Assembly (NCBI RefSeq): GCF_001659605.2 | Contig: NC_035176.2 | Coordinates: forward strand, 21,453,890 to 21,517,889 | Length of the DNA stretch: 64,000 bases | Reading direction: 5' to 3' | From: Manihot esculenta | Taxonomy: Eukaryota; Streptophyta; Magnoliopsida; Malpighiales; Euphorbiaceae | Shown here: positions 46,262-59,090 of the stretch, in pieces | Layout: every line of letters starts with the position of its first letter | Numbering within the stretch: position 1 is the stretch's first letter | Notes under the pieces: model-generated | Seen by the model: only the letters and a program-made list of their open reading frames with translations | What the model was told of the DNA's origin: nothing | Databases searched by the model: none | Made by a program: the position numbers and the translations under genes

Positions 46262-47863
46262 TGACTCGCGGTTGTCGAAGCCGGTCAAAAATAACCTTTT
46301 TGGTTATCAACAATTTACAACTGCAGATAGTGGTGAAAGGATCGAATCCACAGGGAATTGAATACTTATCTATTTTTCCCAACAAGATCAAGAGAATCAA
46401 CTGAAAGCACAATTGAAAGCAAGTAACTGAAAGCAGAATAAAAGTAAAGTGCAATAAAGTAAAAAGGGGGGTTTTGAAATTGATTTGACTAACAACTATT
46501 GAAAGCAATTAAATAAGCAAGTAATTAAAATAAAATAGGAAATCAATATGAGAAAGGTCTAGTTGAAGATATGGATCCACCTTGGTTGCTTGGATTGATC
46601 ATTGAAACTCATGTACTCTTGATTGGTTCAATAGATTAGTTATGGGGTGGAAAACGCTTCTCACCACCATGTCTCTCCTTATGATTAAATTAATTAGGGA
46701 ATGTCCTCTAATCAATTACTAATTAAGAAATTGCCAAGGAACGTCCTTGGGCCATAGGCATCAAAACAATTGTCAATTGCATAAAGAATTAGAGAGATCT
46801 AATCCTAACTACTCCAAACGCATGAAGATGATGCTAGATCATACAATTCCTTAGTTTTTACACCAAGTGTTCTTAGGTCAGAATATTTCCAGCAATTACG
46901 GACTAAAAAATATCCCAACTAACAATCAATTAACTTTGCAATCAAGAATCAAGTGGCCAATTCGATCAAAACAACAAAGCAATTTTAGATTTAAGCACAC
47001 AATTGCATGAATATTGAACTAATCAAAGACAAATAGTTTATGTTCAGATCTCACAACCCATAAAACACCTTGGTTTCAACCAATCCTCAACTAGAATTAA
47101 GGGTTTCAGCCACTCATGGCTGAACCAAAATAGAAAAATAGAAGAGAAGAAGATGGAAGGAGGACCGGCGGCGACAAAGGTGGAGGAGGAGCGGCGGCCG
47201 AACCTTGGAGGAGTGGTGGTGATTGAATTCTTGAAATCTCGTCTTTATAAGGCCTTTAAATATGTCTTGAGAGGCTGCCTAGGGTTTATTGGGTGTCCAT
47301 ACAACTTTTAGAGGCTGCTCAAAGTGCCCTTGGTCTAATATGTGCCTTCTAGGTGCATGTGTGAAGTTGCAAGGACTTTTTTATCTTTTAATTGCTGCCC
47401 AAGGTGTGTCCAAGAAGTTTCCTTCACATTATTCTTGCCACCCATGCACTAAAGAGGAAGGTGGAGCCTCTTTTGAATTTTTGAATGTGCATGGCATGAA
47501 GTGGGAAACATGTGATCTTCAAGATTTGGCTTCTTAAATAAGGAAGAGGCAAGTTGGGAGGATTTTCGGCCGCCTAAGGTTATTTCCGGAAGCTGGACTT
47601 TCGGCTCTAGAGAAGACTTTCGGCCGCCGAAGGTGACGCTGAAGATAGGTGACTTTCGGCTCTGGACGAGGCTTTCGGCCGCCGAAGGTGCTTCCGAAGG
47701 TGGCTTTTCCAGATTTGGCACTTTTTGGCAGTAGCATTTTCTCTTGATTGTCTCTTTACACCTAATATCTGCAAAACATGATTAAAACCACAAAATTAGG
47801 TAGAAAAGTTATAAATAAACATCAATAAGATCATGATAATATGGACTAAAATATGCTTTATCA
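46262..47863 (-). mobile_element. Solo LTR of a Tat/Athila-like element, 1602 bp
   Basis: On the minus strand it starts TGATAAAGCATATTTTAGTCC and ends ...CGCGAGTCA, and is flanked by the exact 5-bp repeat CTAGT (46257-46261 and 47864-47868). The body has the 'ggatcgaatccacaggga' phrase (about 46340) familiar from plant Tat/Athila-type LTRs. It is unrelated to the chromovirus LTRs except for a TTCGG hairpin block at 47565-47700. No genes; open frames inside (47289-47537 and others) are not credible. Confidence 0.85.
47565..47700. repeat. TTCGG hairpin array inside the Tat-like solo LTR
   Basis: Contains TTCGGCCGCCGAAGG twice plus variants, separated by 'gactttcggctctgga' spacers. The same spacers and spacing occur in array 2 of the chromovirus LTRs (for example 23755-23800 and 44505-44585). 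The surrounding LTR is otherwise different. Confidence 0.8.
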
Positions 47864-47868
47864 CTAGT

Positions 47869-48501
47869 AAAGAAGTTTCATTTGATCTATAGATACTAAA
47901 TCCACCAGAGACCCAGCACCTCACCAAGAAGAACCTGTTTTTCCATCGCTTAAGTGAGGAGGGGAGGTGATCAAATAATATTTATCTTTTCCTTCCACTA
48001 AAGAATCAATATTCTTCATTTTGCCTTGTCCCTAACTAGTAGAGTTAGGAGAATATGGCACCAATCACCTCTATCTCATTGTTGGCATAGAGAAACTTGA
48101 ATGCAACGAAAATATGCTAAGAGTTGGGGTGAAGTTGGGTGATTGGTAACTTGTAGAAGGCTAGGATGCCTAAGTAGAATTGGTTAATGAGAAATATCAA
48201 CCTGCCTTCATTTGCTCCTCATAGACAATCACAGTATCCTCCTCAAGAACACAACCGTTTGCATGCACGTTAGGGTGTGGGGTGAGGACCTCAAAAAACC
48301 AGTTGGATATCTAGTAGGAGGCACTTAATTTTGCCAAATGCCTCTCCACTATTATGAAATAGATATTTTGAATCAACATAGTTTCCCATCACCAGGGATT
48401 TGCCTTGAAGGAACAATAGGAGCAGGAACATGAATTGAGGTAGTAGAAGAGTTAGTAAAAGTTGTGGAGCTTAAAGAACTTGAAGAAGGGGAGTTGTTCA
48501 T
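47869..48501 (-). pseudogene. Decayed 'putative plant transposon' (Transposase_28-like) protein
   Basis: The minus-strand ATG at 48501 opens a Ser/Thr-rich head. After stops, a broken frame gives VIVYEEQMKAG, NQFYLGILAFYKLPITQLHPNS and later FFSGRKR and LKRWKNRFFLVRCW. These follow the pattern of the 'putative gypsy type transposon' domain (edge-to-edge blocks around 'EEQL.AG.RFPL', 'QL.PNSW', 'WK.RFF.V'). It holds several stops. Its right-hand neighbour (to 50.1 kb) shows no clear continuation. Confidence 0.5.
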
Positions 48502-50110
48502 GGAATAAACAGGAACCTCAGGATTGAAGACGAGGCAAATGAATGACTCCTTCTTAGAAAAAAGAAGAAGTAGGGTTTACTTGAAAATGTGGATGTAGAA
48601 GAAGAAGAAAGCACTAGAGAAGATGCAGCAGTAGGATAGGAGCTCAAAACCAAAAGGGAAGTAAAAGTAGTTTAAGGGTGACGAACTTAGGGTTTTATAG
48701 GAGGCAATTATGGGTAGCAATAAATGCAATTTTTAGAGCTCAAGAGGTTAGAGGCAACTGAAAAGACGGAGATATGAAGTGGTACTACTATAGCTAATCA
48801 GAGCCCTCCATGTGACCACTCACAAAGGTTATAGCTAGCAAGTAGCGCCTTCAAATCTAAAGAATTAAAGACTTTTTGAGAGATTTCTCATATGACTCGG
48901 TACTTACCCGTCAGCAAAAACTTATTTGACCATCCCTCATTGGTTCTCAATGATGACATTTTTATGACTCACTCATTGCCTCTTTAACTTGGTTAATAGG
49001 TACTTGGCAACATAACTGGACCATTATTCCTTAGAGGTTCAGTATTCAGATTGACAAGTCTCGCAAATCCCTGGGCGAACCTAGTCATTATCACTTAATT
49101 GTTAGCAGATATTACTACACGATCTCTAGAATTTTGAACAAATACGAATCTCTTCAAGGAAAACAGACGACTAATATTATTCTAAGCACTCAGTCTTTTC
49201 TATACTACTTACCCATATTCACAGTTTTCTTACTTAAGCATAGAGTGATTGCCAACAAAGCAACCGACACCTCATTCTTTCTCTTTGCATGTTGACACAA
49301 AGTCAGAGAGTCCAAGGAGATTGTTTAAGACCACATCATAACTTTTCTGATTGCCAAAGTTATTTTTTTAAGTAATGCATGCCAAAATATTCTTTTTTTT
49401 TTAATAAAAAGATAAATTCTTTCATGTTCCAGTGCTACAATAATTTTTGCCAAATTAATTATTTGGAAAGTAAAATAAAAAATTGTTTAATAATATAGTG
49501 TGAGTTTGAAACTATTTATTGTTTCCTTTAAAAAAGTCAATGTAAATGTATTTTCACAAGCTACAAAAAGTGGACGTATAAGAATTGTTTTATGAAAATG
49601 CTAATGTGAATAGTATTTTTGCATAAAAACATCAGTTTGACTGATGTTTTTTGAACCATTTAAAATATTTTTTGAAAACGTTAATATCCGAGTGACATTT
49701 TAAGAAACATTTTAAATATTTATAAAAACTTAAAGTTGAATTGCATTCATAAACTTAACTTGGTAATAAGTGTAATGGAGTAAATATGAGATATTTTAGG
49801 TTCTACTCGCCTAATTCCCATTTCAAAAAAAAAATAATAATAAATCGAATTAGCATTTTCACAAGCTTAAAATGTCATTTGAGATAATATTTTCTTGTAA
49901 TACCAATTCCGTAAAAATGACAAGTCAGCAAAGCTCACATTAAATTGATAGATTTCTTTGCTCTCGTAAGTTCTCATTCTCTTCCATAATTTTATTTTCT
50001 TGTATATTTTAATACTCATTTAAACTTTTATTATCTAATCAATATTCATAAAAACATTAGAACTGCATAAATACTTGGTTAATAATTTCTACCTAAATAT
50101 AAAAACATTC
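48502..50110. other. Intergenic DNA, no gene seen
   Basis: AT-rich from about 49330. 48502-49330 may be the 5' flank of the decayed transposon protein. No RNA gene or supported coding frame. Confidence 0.5.
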
Positions 50111-50450
50111 ATTAACCTACCCCTCTTGTTTTTTCTCAGTCGTCACTCCCCCTAACTCTCTCCCTCTCTCTCTCTCTGCCAAGCCTTCTTTGGACCTCCT
50201 CTATGTTGAGACAACGCCCAGATCTTCAACATCCAGACTCTTCCTCCTTGTAGTCGCCAGTATGCGTCCAAAATCTTAATCGTGTCATCTTTTTCAACTG
50301 TTTGAAATCTTCATCATTCTGGTCTTCTTTTTCTTCTTCTTCTTCACATGTCCAGAGATCTCGTCCAGTTGCTTTGTTCTCCTCCAGATGCGTTGTTCTC
50401 CTCTTCCCCCCCCCCCCCCCCCAAATTTGTTGCTCTCTAGATTCGAGGTG
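50111..50450. other. CT-rich low-complexity block with poly-C run
   Basis: A (CT)n tract at about 50155-50180, TTC-rich sequence, then an unbroken C run at about 50406-50422. Looks like a plant 5' UTR or promoter-type pyrimidine tract, but no gene follows on either side. The open frames here are composition artefacts. Confidence 0.5.
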
Positions 50451-52132
50451 CAAATCACAAATTCAAAGCTCTAAGTGGATCTATTTGATATTGTATTGTA
50501 GATTTAATATTTGAATTTTTTTTTATTCATATTTGGTTTGTTTGTGGAGGTTTTTTTTTTTTATTTTGGCTATTGGTATTTGAGATGCTTCTTAATGTTG
50601 AGATTTGATATTTTTTGGATTGAGTGATTACAAATTGTAGAAAACGATAGTTCTTGTTTTTGGATTTTGAAATTATAGTTTTGTAATATTTTTTTTTAAA
50701 AAAAAAATTGTTTATGTCTTAGTGTTAAATTGGTTATTATTGCAATGGTCGAAATTGGTATAGTTTTACTCAAAAGAAAAGAAGGAGATATTCTATAATT
50801 TTAACTTTTATCCTTTTCAAATTAAATCAAATTAATTTGGTTTGATTTGATTTGATTCAATATTCTCTAATTTCATTTGATATTTATTGATTTTTTTAAA
50901 AATTAATTTTTTAATTTTTTTATATTAATACTGAACCAATCGAATGCTCACTCACTAATAACTAAAGTTAACTAAATAGCAAGCTAACAGAAAAAATTGA
51001 ATGTATGTGGCTTAGGTTGATTATTATTTAATTAACATTTGTATAAACATTAAATTGCATGAATGGTTATTAAGAATTTCAACCTAAATATAAGACAAAA
51101 TATAAAAAGAAACAAGTTGGCAATCATTCTAAGAGAAGTCTATATATAAAAAGGTGCCTCACATCTTTTCTTTTCAATACCCACCATCTCAAACTCAAGT
51201 TAAAAAAGCTCAAAAAAAGGTTGTAGATCTCTTCTAAAGGTAGAGTCGACACCCATGTCACTTCAAGACTTTGTTACATTTGTTACTCAAGTGATGACCT
51301 TAGTTGGTCCTCTACCCTTCATACAAAAGAATTTAAACTCTCATATTAGTGACATGGAAAAATGAACTCGTCATCCACAATTTGCTTAATATTTTTCAAT
51401 TTTTTTCTATTTAGTAAAAAACAACTTCCTACTAACACTAGTGATATCTGAATAGTGTTATCTTACCATATTCAGGAAAAATAGTCTCAATTTAATAATC
51501 TCAAAATCTATGACATTAAAAAAATAAAAGTGAAGATGAATGTGAATGCTACAAATAGTGATTTTTTGAGAGCTTGAATGTCAATATTATAATATCCTTT
51601 TCCTCCAAAAATTGAAAAGCAATTAATCTATGAGGTATTTGCATTACTAATTCTGGAAAATGAAGTTAAAACTCATATGCAAACTCTTAAGTAGAATCTT
51701 AATATTCTTATGACTTTTTCAATTGGATTTAGATTTACAAACTAGTAAGTTATCAAGTTATTTAATGCGAGTAAAGCCTTCAATACTTAAATCAATAATG
51801 GGTCTTATGAGAGATAAGAGTAAGAGATGTTAAGATGATAAATATACATGTAGGAGTCCACTTTGTCTAACTCTTGTTTGTATTAGGAGTTCAAGCTTGA
51901 TCAATCAGATAGTTCTCTAAATATAGAAGATATAATTTGAATAAAATATAGATCAATATAGATGTCATCGAGGATAGAAGTCCTATCAGTTCTAGGATTA
52001 TGACATGACCGAAATCTCTTGAGTTATGTTCGGTGGACGAATCTTTCAATTTTAGGACTTTTAAGTTTTAGTTTTAGATCTTTCCTATTTCAATGAGCTA
52101 CATACCATCACATAAATTTCAAACACAAAAGT
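50451..52132. other. AT-rich intergenic DNA
   Basis: A TATA-like tatatataaaaagg (about 51143) followed by a leader-like stretch could be the remnant of an LTR promoter, but no pair, primer site or genes support it. Confidence 0.4.
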
Positions 52133-52141
52133 TATTTTCTT

Positions 52142-53176
52142 GGGCTTTTTAGATTTTAGGTGTTAAAAAGAAAATATTTAATAAAAGGGGAGTGGAAAGT
52201 ATTTTGCAAACAAGGGTTCTCACTGCCACGTTGGCAATGAGAGATTGACCTGGCACGCGCCAGATCGGACAGCACGTCAAAAGCGCCATATAAATTTTTT
52301 TTTTATTTTAATTTTATAGAAAAACAAAAATAGTGTCTGTCGCGCATCACAAACACAAGAGGCACCATTAATTACAAGGCTGCCAGTCTTGTAATTTGTT
52401 TTTATTTAAAAAAAATAAAAGTTATTTTTATTTTTTTAATTATTATATTATAATATAATAATATATTTATATTATATTATATTAATTTAATAATATTATT
52501 TATAACATATTTTTTATAATAACAATATTTTTTATTTTCATAATATATTATATGAAATTAAATAAGTTAATTACAAGTTTGCTGAATAAATTCTTTACAA
52601 AATTCTCTTATACAGTACATGTCTGATCGCAACGCAAGGCCATTTAACTTCTCAATATGACTCGAATGTTTTAATCAATTATTTTTTACGCTCTTCCATG
52701 GTAAAATATTTATAATATAATTTTTTATAATAAATAATATTTTTTATTTTTTATATATTATTTTATAATAATAAAATTAAATAATATTAATGACATATTT
52801 ACTAATAAATAGTTAAATATAACATCTTTTATTAGTTGAAATATTTTTCTCTTACCATCCTTAGCTTTCTTTTTTACATTAAAACTATAGAATTATATAT
52901 TTAATATTTGAATTGCTTATTTTTAATTTTAATTTTAAAAATTAATTAAAATTATAACTAAATATATTATATATAATATTTAGTCATAGTAATTTTAAAT
53001 ATTTATATTACTATTTTTTTTTCAATAACGTTGATACAGAATCCGTAGTGCTATAGAAAAATATTAATTGTTTATCTGATATTATTTAATTTCAATATTA
53101 CAATAATAATATATAAAAAATAAAATATTATTTATTATAAAAATTTATATTATAAATATTATCACTTTAATATAAT

Positions 53177-53207
<31 letters not shown>

Positions 53208-53542
53208 AAAATAATTTAAAAGAAAAAAAAAACTTAAAACCAACCTTTTGTTTAAATTTTTTTTTAATATGACACGCGTCCAGCATGCTTTAATTAAAGC
53301 CCGTCACGAGGCAAACTATAAATTAAAAAAAAAAAAAAATTAAAGTGCATGCCGCGCATTACAAATTTAACAGACACTATTTTTATTTTTTTTAATTAAA
53401 ATTAAAATCACGATTTAGCGTTTATAGACAGGCACCAAATCAGTCTCACTGCCAATATGCCAGTGAGAACCCTATTTGTTAAATACTTTTTTCCTATCCC
53501 TTTCCTAAATATTTTTTTTTACACCAAAAACCTAAAAAGTCC
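52142..53542. mobile_element. MULE-type terminal-inverted-repeat element, 1401 bp
   Basis: Ends are inverted repeats of at least 200 bp (52142-52350 against 53348-53542): tip gggctttttagat... and, inside, the shared 'gggttctcactg' and 'aatagtgtctgt' blocks. It is flanked by the exact 9-bp repeat TATTTTCTT (52133-52141 and 53543-53551). The core is AT-rich without coding frames, so it is a non-autonomous Mutator-like element. Family name unknown. Confidence 0.88.
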
Positions 53543-53551
53543 TATTTTCTT

Positions 53552-54731
53552 TCACCATTCCCATTAATCAGTCTCAACACCTGCGATGTCTGGAAAACAA
53601 CTGCTCTCTGATACCAAATGTTGAAATCAAAAGTAAAAATTTAAGAAAGAATCACAGAACCAACTCAGCAGCTTCTCAATCTTTATTAATTCCGGAATGA
53701 ATTTACAATCATTTCAAAGATAAAATCTTATAGCTGGAACTATTAGAATCTTCGCTTTTCCCACATCAGCTACAGTTACAGTCATAACAACCTAACCACT
53801 CTAATTGATGATCATAATGGTCTGAGCTCGTATAATAACTTGCATGTGGGCGCTAAACTGCTGCAGGGAAGGAGACTCGAGACTTCAACGCACCATTTCA
53901 TCTCTATCAGTATTGCAACAGGCATCGAACTGGATCAAGGATAAGGGCTTGTCTTTGATTGGTCATTTTGGCTCCTTGAGAATTCTACTGCCGCGTTGTC
54001 CTCTTTTCGTTTGTTAATTGTAAATTTCTTGCCGCTTGGTTTGTTAGATCGTAATTTTCTTGTCCCCAAAGATTAGTGAGGTTTCATTTTGTTTTGTTCG
54101 TCGATACGCGGACATCGTTGCTCGTACGTCAACTGGGGCAACTAATCTAAGTGGAAGATTTTAGGTAGTGGGGCGTCACTCCGATCACTTTGATTCTTGA
54201 CCAACTTAAATGAATTTCATTAAGTTTATTAATAAAAAAAAAGGAAAGAAGAGAGATAGAGAGAGACCTGCCCACATACAAAAGAAGGCACCTGAATCAT
54301 TATGAATCCAACTGAAATCAGTAAAATAATCAGAATAAATACAATTTATTTTCCTTAAGTGAGGCAGTTTACTTCGACCAAAAAAAAAAAATTGCGGCAG
54401 TTACACACAAATTTGACAGTTTTCCCAATGATGCACGTTACACCTGACCATCCTTTATCAAACCAAACACTGTACAAGTACACCCCAATTTTCTATCAAA
54501 GTTTGGCTTTTTGCCACTTAAGCAACTAGTTAACATCATATAAAAAAAAATAAATAAAAAATAAAAAAAAAAAACTGTACATTTGATACTTCATATTTCC
54601 AGCATTGAACTATTATCTTATAAAAGCTAAATTATGAATTCTTTTTGTGGCACTTGCAGCAGGTTGCTGCACTAGTTCCGCCCACTTGATAAAGGTTTTG
54701 CAGAATTGGTGAGTTAAGTGAAATCAGAAAA
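53552..54731. other. Possible copia LTR remnant and 3' flank of the glycosyltransferase gene
   Basis: At 53604-53619 the minus strand reads TGGTATCAGAGAGCAG-like sequence just after ...TTTCAACA. This is the joint of an LTR and primer-binding site of a minus-strand copia element whose LTR would begin TGTTGAAATC at about 53620. No matching second LTR was found, so this is weak. 54600-54731 should be the 3' UTR of the host gene. Confidence 0.3.
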
Positions 54732-54918
54732 TTACAACACGTCAAAGCAACGAATACAGGTATGATCAAGAAGCTGGGCCACAAGGCTCCCTGGCTCAGG
54801 GATGAGAGCAGACGTTGAGCTGCTCCAGAAATGGAATGTCAAGGACTCCCTCAGAATCTTATTGAAAGAAGCATCTTGTGTACCTTTTTCAGTCTCCGCT
54901 TTTGGTCTAGCAAAGTAA
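54732..54918 (-). CDS. Last coding exon of alpha-1,4-glycosyltransferase (Gb3-synthase-like)
   Basis: The minus-strand exon encodes YFARPKAETEKG, FNKILRESLTFHFW and a tail ending DHTCIRCFDVL, then TAA (54732-54734). This is the typical C-terminus of the plant alpha-1,4-glycosyltransferase family (Gb3_synth domain, lactosylceramide 4-alpha-galactosyltransferase-like, At4g19900 type). These are Golgi type II membrane glycosyltransferases; the plant substrate is not established. The acceptor is gaatcatgaacag (AG at 54920-54919); joined to the upstream exon the frame continues through DIASYFARP. The frame is intact, so the gene may be functional. Confidence 0.85.
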
Positions 54919-55447
54919 CTGTTCATGATTCAAATATTTGGGTCACAGATAATGAAAAATACAAAAATAACACAGATGGTGTATAGAATTGACAGTGAAG
55001 ACGCAAATATAAAAGATACCAGCCATTCAAGATCATAAATTAGACCATCTTTTGTCTATGCACAATCTGCTCTTAGCAAGAAAGAGTGGAAGTGAAGCAA
55101 GGATCCGTTCTCAAATTGTAAAATAATTGACAACTATATGAGATGCAAATTATATCATTTAAGAAGTTACCCAAATAAAAATCTTTTCTTTTCCCCAATT
55201 TCAGCAACTAATTAGTTAAAATAGCAGAACATACAGCAGATGACTATCTAGTTAGAACCAGATTAAATGGCACGAAATAATTTAACTGGTGTTAGCCTTT
55301 CTATTGCCCACACGTCCCTTAAATAGTCATACAATAAACAGTAACAGTTATATTATTGGAGTGCTTGCCAAATGCTAGAACTGTTGTTCACCAAATGCTA
55401 AAAGGAACTCACAAGACTCTTAAAAAAACTGTTTTGAAAATATATAG

Positions 55448-56975
55448 TTAAAAGTTACTGTTGTAGAAAATGAATGACTTGTCCTCCCATGTTGCGTCTT
55501 CTGTGTTCAAGTTAGACCACTTAATCAATCCTTGACATATTCTTTGCCCTTGCCTGAGAATGACTCTCTTCTTAAGAACTGCTTCAGGGAAAATCACCAC
55601 CTTGTCTTCACAGTAATCTGGTAATTCGTGGACAGCAACTGCATCATCTCCTAATTTCTTCTTTAAGAGAGAAACATGAAAGAGAGGATGAATACTAGAG
55701 GTAGCAGACAATTGAAGCTTATAGGCAACAGCCCCAATTCTTTCAAGGACTTTACAAGGCCCATAAAATCTGACAGTTAGTTTAAAATTCTTCCTTAGAG
55801 CCAAGGAGCTTTGTCTATATGGTTGTAGCCTCAAGTACACCAAATCACCCACCTGAAACTCTCTTCAGACATCCTCTTGTCAGCATATTGATTCATTTGA
55901 TTCTGTGCTCGCAATAGATTTTCTCTAATCAAGTGGGATATATGTTGCCTTTCCTGCAAAAATTCTTGAACGGCTCACACAATGCCTTCTTCTGCTGGCA
56001 GTATGGCAAGAGAACTAGGTTTATAGCCATATAAAGCTTCAAATGGGGTCATTCTGAGTGCCTCATGATAACTGGTGTTATACCAGTATTCTGCAAGAGC
56101 CAGCCACTTGCCCCAAGAATGCGGTTGATGATAGGCAAGAAAGCTCAAATACCCTTCCAGACACTGGTTCAACCTCTCAAGCTGCCCATCAGATTGCAGA
56201 TGGTATGCAGTAGCATAGGAGAGCTTAGTTCCCAATCTCTTGAATAGTTCCCTCCAAAACAAACTTGTGAACAACTTATCTCTGTCGGACACTATGGAAG
56301 AAGGCATTCCATACAACTTGAAAATAGTGTCAAGGAACTGTTGGGCTACAGTAGAAGCTATAAAAGGATGTTTAAGGGACAAAAAATGAGCATATTTGGT
56401 GAAGTGACAAATTACCACCATAGTTGTGTCCTTCCAATTAGAGTAAGGAAGCTGCTCAATAAAGTCCATGGTGACTTGCTACCAAGCTTGAGAGGGCAAG
56501 GGCAAAGGCTACAGCAACCCAAGGGGAGAGCAGTGTTCTATTTTACATCTAGCACAAGTGTCATAGCTCCTCACCCATTCCATAACATCGTGCAACATTT
56601 TTTGCCAAAAAAAAGCCTTTTCAGTCCTACATAGGTAGCATTAATGCCTGAGTGACCCCCTAGCTGAGAGTTATGATACAATTCCAGCAATTGCTTCCTT
56701 AATGATCCATAACTACCCACAACAATCTTGTCTTTAAAAAACAATAACCCATCCCTGTAGGAGTACCCTTGGTGAGCCTTAGCATCTATTGAAAGATGAG
56801 TGATAAGATTAAGGACTTGAGCATCTCCTTCATAGCTTTTAATAATATGTTGCATCCATGTACACTGGATGGAATTATCTGTTGATAGTAAGACATCTTC
56901 ACTAATAGGCCGTTGAGACAAAGCATCTACTACCTTGTTATCCACTCTCTTTCTATACAGAATTTTGTACTGCAA
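55448..56975 (-). pseudogene. Reina-like integrase and chromodomain
   Basis: Frame 56571-56975 starts with VVDALSQRP (RNase H end) and has the zinc-binding HNSQLGGHSG motif. Frame 55975-56469 has the catalytic core with D (VVICHFTKYAHF region), D (VSDRDKLFTSLFW) and E (SDGQLERLNQ). Frame 55448-55852 has the C-domain (MGDLVYLRLQPYRQ) and chromodomain (LIKWSNLNTEDATWED). Stops and frameshifts separate the three. Confidence 0.85.
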
Positions 56976-57021
56976 TCCTAGTATTAAACACTCCTTTCAA
57001 TTGCAGATTGGTATGCAATTT

Positions 57022-57639
57022 CTACTCCAGTAGATGTTTAATACTTTCATGATATGTTTTAATGAAGAATGTTCCTTGCTCCAAATATTGTCTCCATTTG
57101 GAGACTGCAAATGTGATTGCCAATAGCTCCCTCTCATAAACTAATAATGCTTTACTTCTGGGACCAAAAGCCTTGGAAGTATAGGCTATAGGATGGTCAT
57201 TCCGCTGGAAGACTGCTTCCATGCCACTGCCACTTGCATCAGTCTCAACAGTTAACGGCCAAGTGAAATCTAGAATTATCAACACTGGTGATTGGAGCAT
57301 TGTTGCTCTCAGCTGCAAAAATGCTTATTGAACTGAAGTAGACCAGTGGAATGCATCTTTTTTTAGCAGGACAATAAGTGGCTTGCTGATAATTTCATAA
57401 TCTTTCACAAACTTCCGATAGTATCCAGTCAATCCTAGGAAACTCCTCAACAAGTTGATTGACTTAGGTTCTGGCCATGATACCATTGTTTCCACTTTTG
57501 CTAGATCTGTTGCCACACCTCCAGCAGAGATAATGTATCCCAAGTAATATATTGTAGCCTTTCCAAAGGCACATTTGCTTAGCTTAGCAAGCAACTTCTT
57601 CTTCCTTAATAATTCAAATACCATATGCAAGTGCTGCAA
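57022..57639 (-). pseudogene. Reina-like RT 3' half and RNase H
   Basis: 57325-57639 begins at MQHLHMVFELLRKKKLLAKL (thumb side of RT) and contains GLTGYYRKFVKDY. 57022-57318 is RNase H (VETDASGSGMEAV, YERELLAITFAVSKWRQYL, KTYHESIKHLLE, with usual TD changed to TY). The RT fingers and palm with the YVDD box are missing upstream. Confidence 0.85.
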
Positions 57640-57659
57640 GTGTTCTTACCATGGGCTTC

Positions 57660-59090
57660 TTACTATTCTCCCATCAGCCAGTCACCGAAATTTTAGGTGT
57701 TTCCACCATAGGAATCTTTAATTCCTCAATCACATCTTTATCAATAAAACTGTGAATGCTCCCTCTGTCCACCAAAATGATGAGTTGTCTATTCTTGTGC
57801 TGCCCAATTACTCTTATCGATTATGCCCCATTACTGCCATCCATTGCATGGATAGATAAGGTTGTTTCCCCTTGCAACTCTTATTCTGTTAATACAATAT
57901 GCCATTCTTCCTCTCCCTCCTCTATTTTTAATACACTCACTGCTCCTTCCTTCTCCCTAGTTTGCATTGTCAACAAGGATTTGGGCTTACATTGGTGGCT
58001 TGAAAAATATTTTTCACCACATTTGAAATAGGGTCTGGGTTGTTTGAGGAGAGTGGAATTGTTGCTGGTAGGGTTTGTGTTGGTTTTAGAATTGTTTTGG
58101 TTGACAAAGGACTAACTGGTTGCAGGAGTGCATTTCTGCATTGCAACTGGTTTATTCAAATTCGAATTCAACTCTGTATTTGAGGGTTTTGGGTTATAAG
58201 GAAAGTATTGGGTCAGGGAATTGGGTTTTGGCTGAAAGGTCTTATGATAGTGAGGTGTTTTCTTGGTGTTATTGAGAAATTGCTCTTAGAATTTTGCAAT
58301 TTGGAAAGCATGAGCAAAGGTAAAGGTTTCAGCATCCTTACAACAGGCCTAATCTCATCTCGCAAACCCCAAGAAGACAGAAAGGAAATAATTCTCCCTT
58401 AAGTTGGGCATTACTCTCACTCTTCCTTAGTCCCTTCTTGCCTATTCCTCATGAACTCCTCCACTATATCCTCAAGCCCTTCCTCTCCAAATCTTAAACA
58501 CAATTCTCTTTCAAAATCCTCCCATTCATGCACCTTCTCTCCTTAATCCAATTATAATACCAAGCATCCGCTCTATCAATTAAGAACAAATTAGCTACTC
58601 TCACCATTTGCTCCTTAGGCACCCCATAAATTTCAAGTATTTAATACATCTAATCCACACCCTGGGCTCTTTTCCCTCAAATATAATCAATTTGATTTTT
58701 GGGATAAATTTGGGTATACCTAAAGTTTCAACCACAAATCCAACATTGCTGAAATCCCGTGCTGGAAAAATAGGTGCCCCTTTAGGGTTGGAAAGGATTC
58801 CCTAGCCTCCGAGAACTACCGAAGGCATTCCGGCCACTATCTCTAGCTCTCCATCTCCATCGCCATTCTCCCAAAGATTCTCTTGCCCTTTCCCTATCCT
58901 CCAACTCCAAATATGCTCTAAAGCTCTTCCAAGAGTACGTTTCTCATTTTCGCTGCACTTTGTTTAATTTCGCCCCCCAATTCTTCTTTGTCCTTCTTCA
59001 CACTCTCCTACAACGCCCTTATGCTTTCCTCCATTTGGACCATCCTTGACTCTTGATTCACTACACCAATCGGATCATCATGCAACGGCC
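57660..59090 (-). pseudogene. Reina-like gag and protease, strongly decayed
   Basis: Stretches of gag are recognisable only by the zinc knuckle near 58000 and the protease near 57760. The rest has many stops on the minus strand. It fits the place between the primer-binding site and RT. Confidence 0.6.

Noticed and set aside
47289..47537. 82-residue frame in the solo LTR
   Set aside because: Lies wholly inside an LTR bounded by a TSD and has no recognisable domain.
50226..50514. Open frames over the CT-rich and poly-C block
   Set aside because: Low-complexity translations (Ser/Glu/Pro runs) on both strands; the poly-C run alone would make the frame unstable.
53604..54200. A complete minus-strand copia element beginning at 53620
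   Set aside because: Only the primer-site joint is suggestive; no second LTR, gag or pol follows to the left, where the MULE-type element lies.
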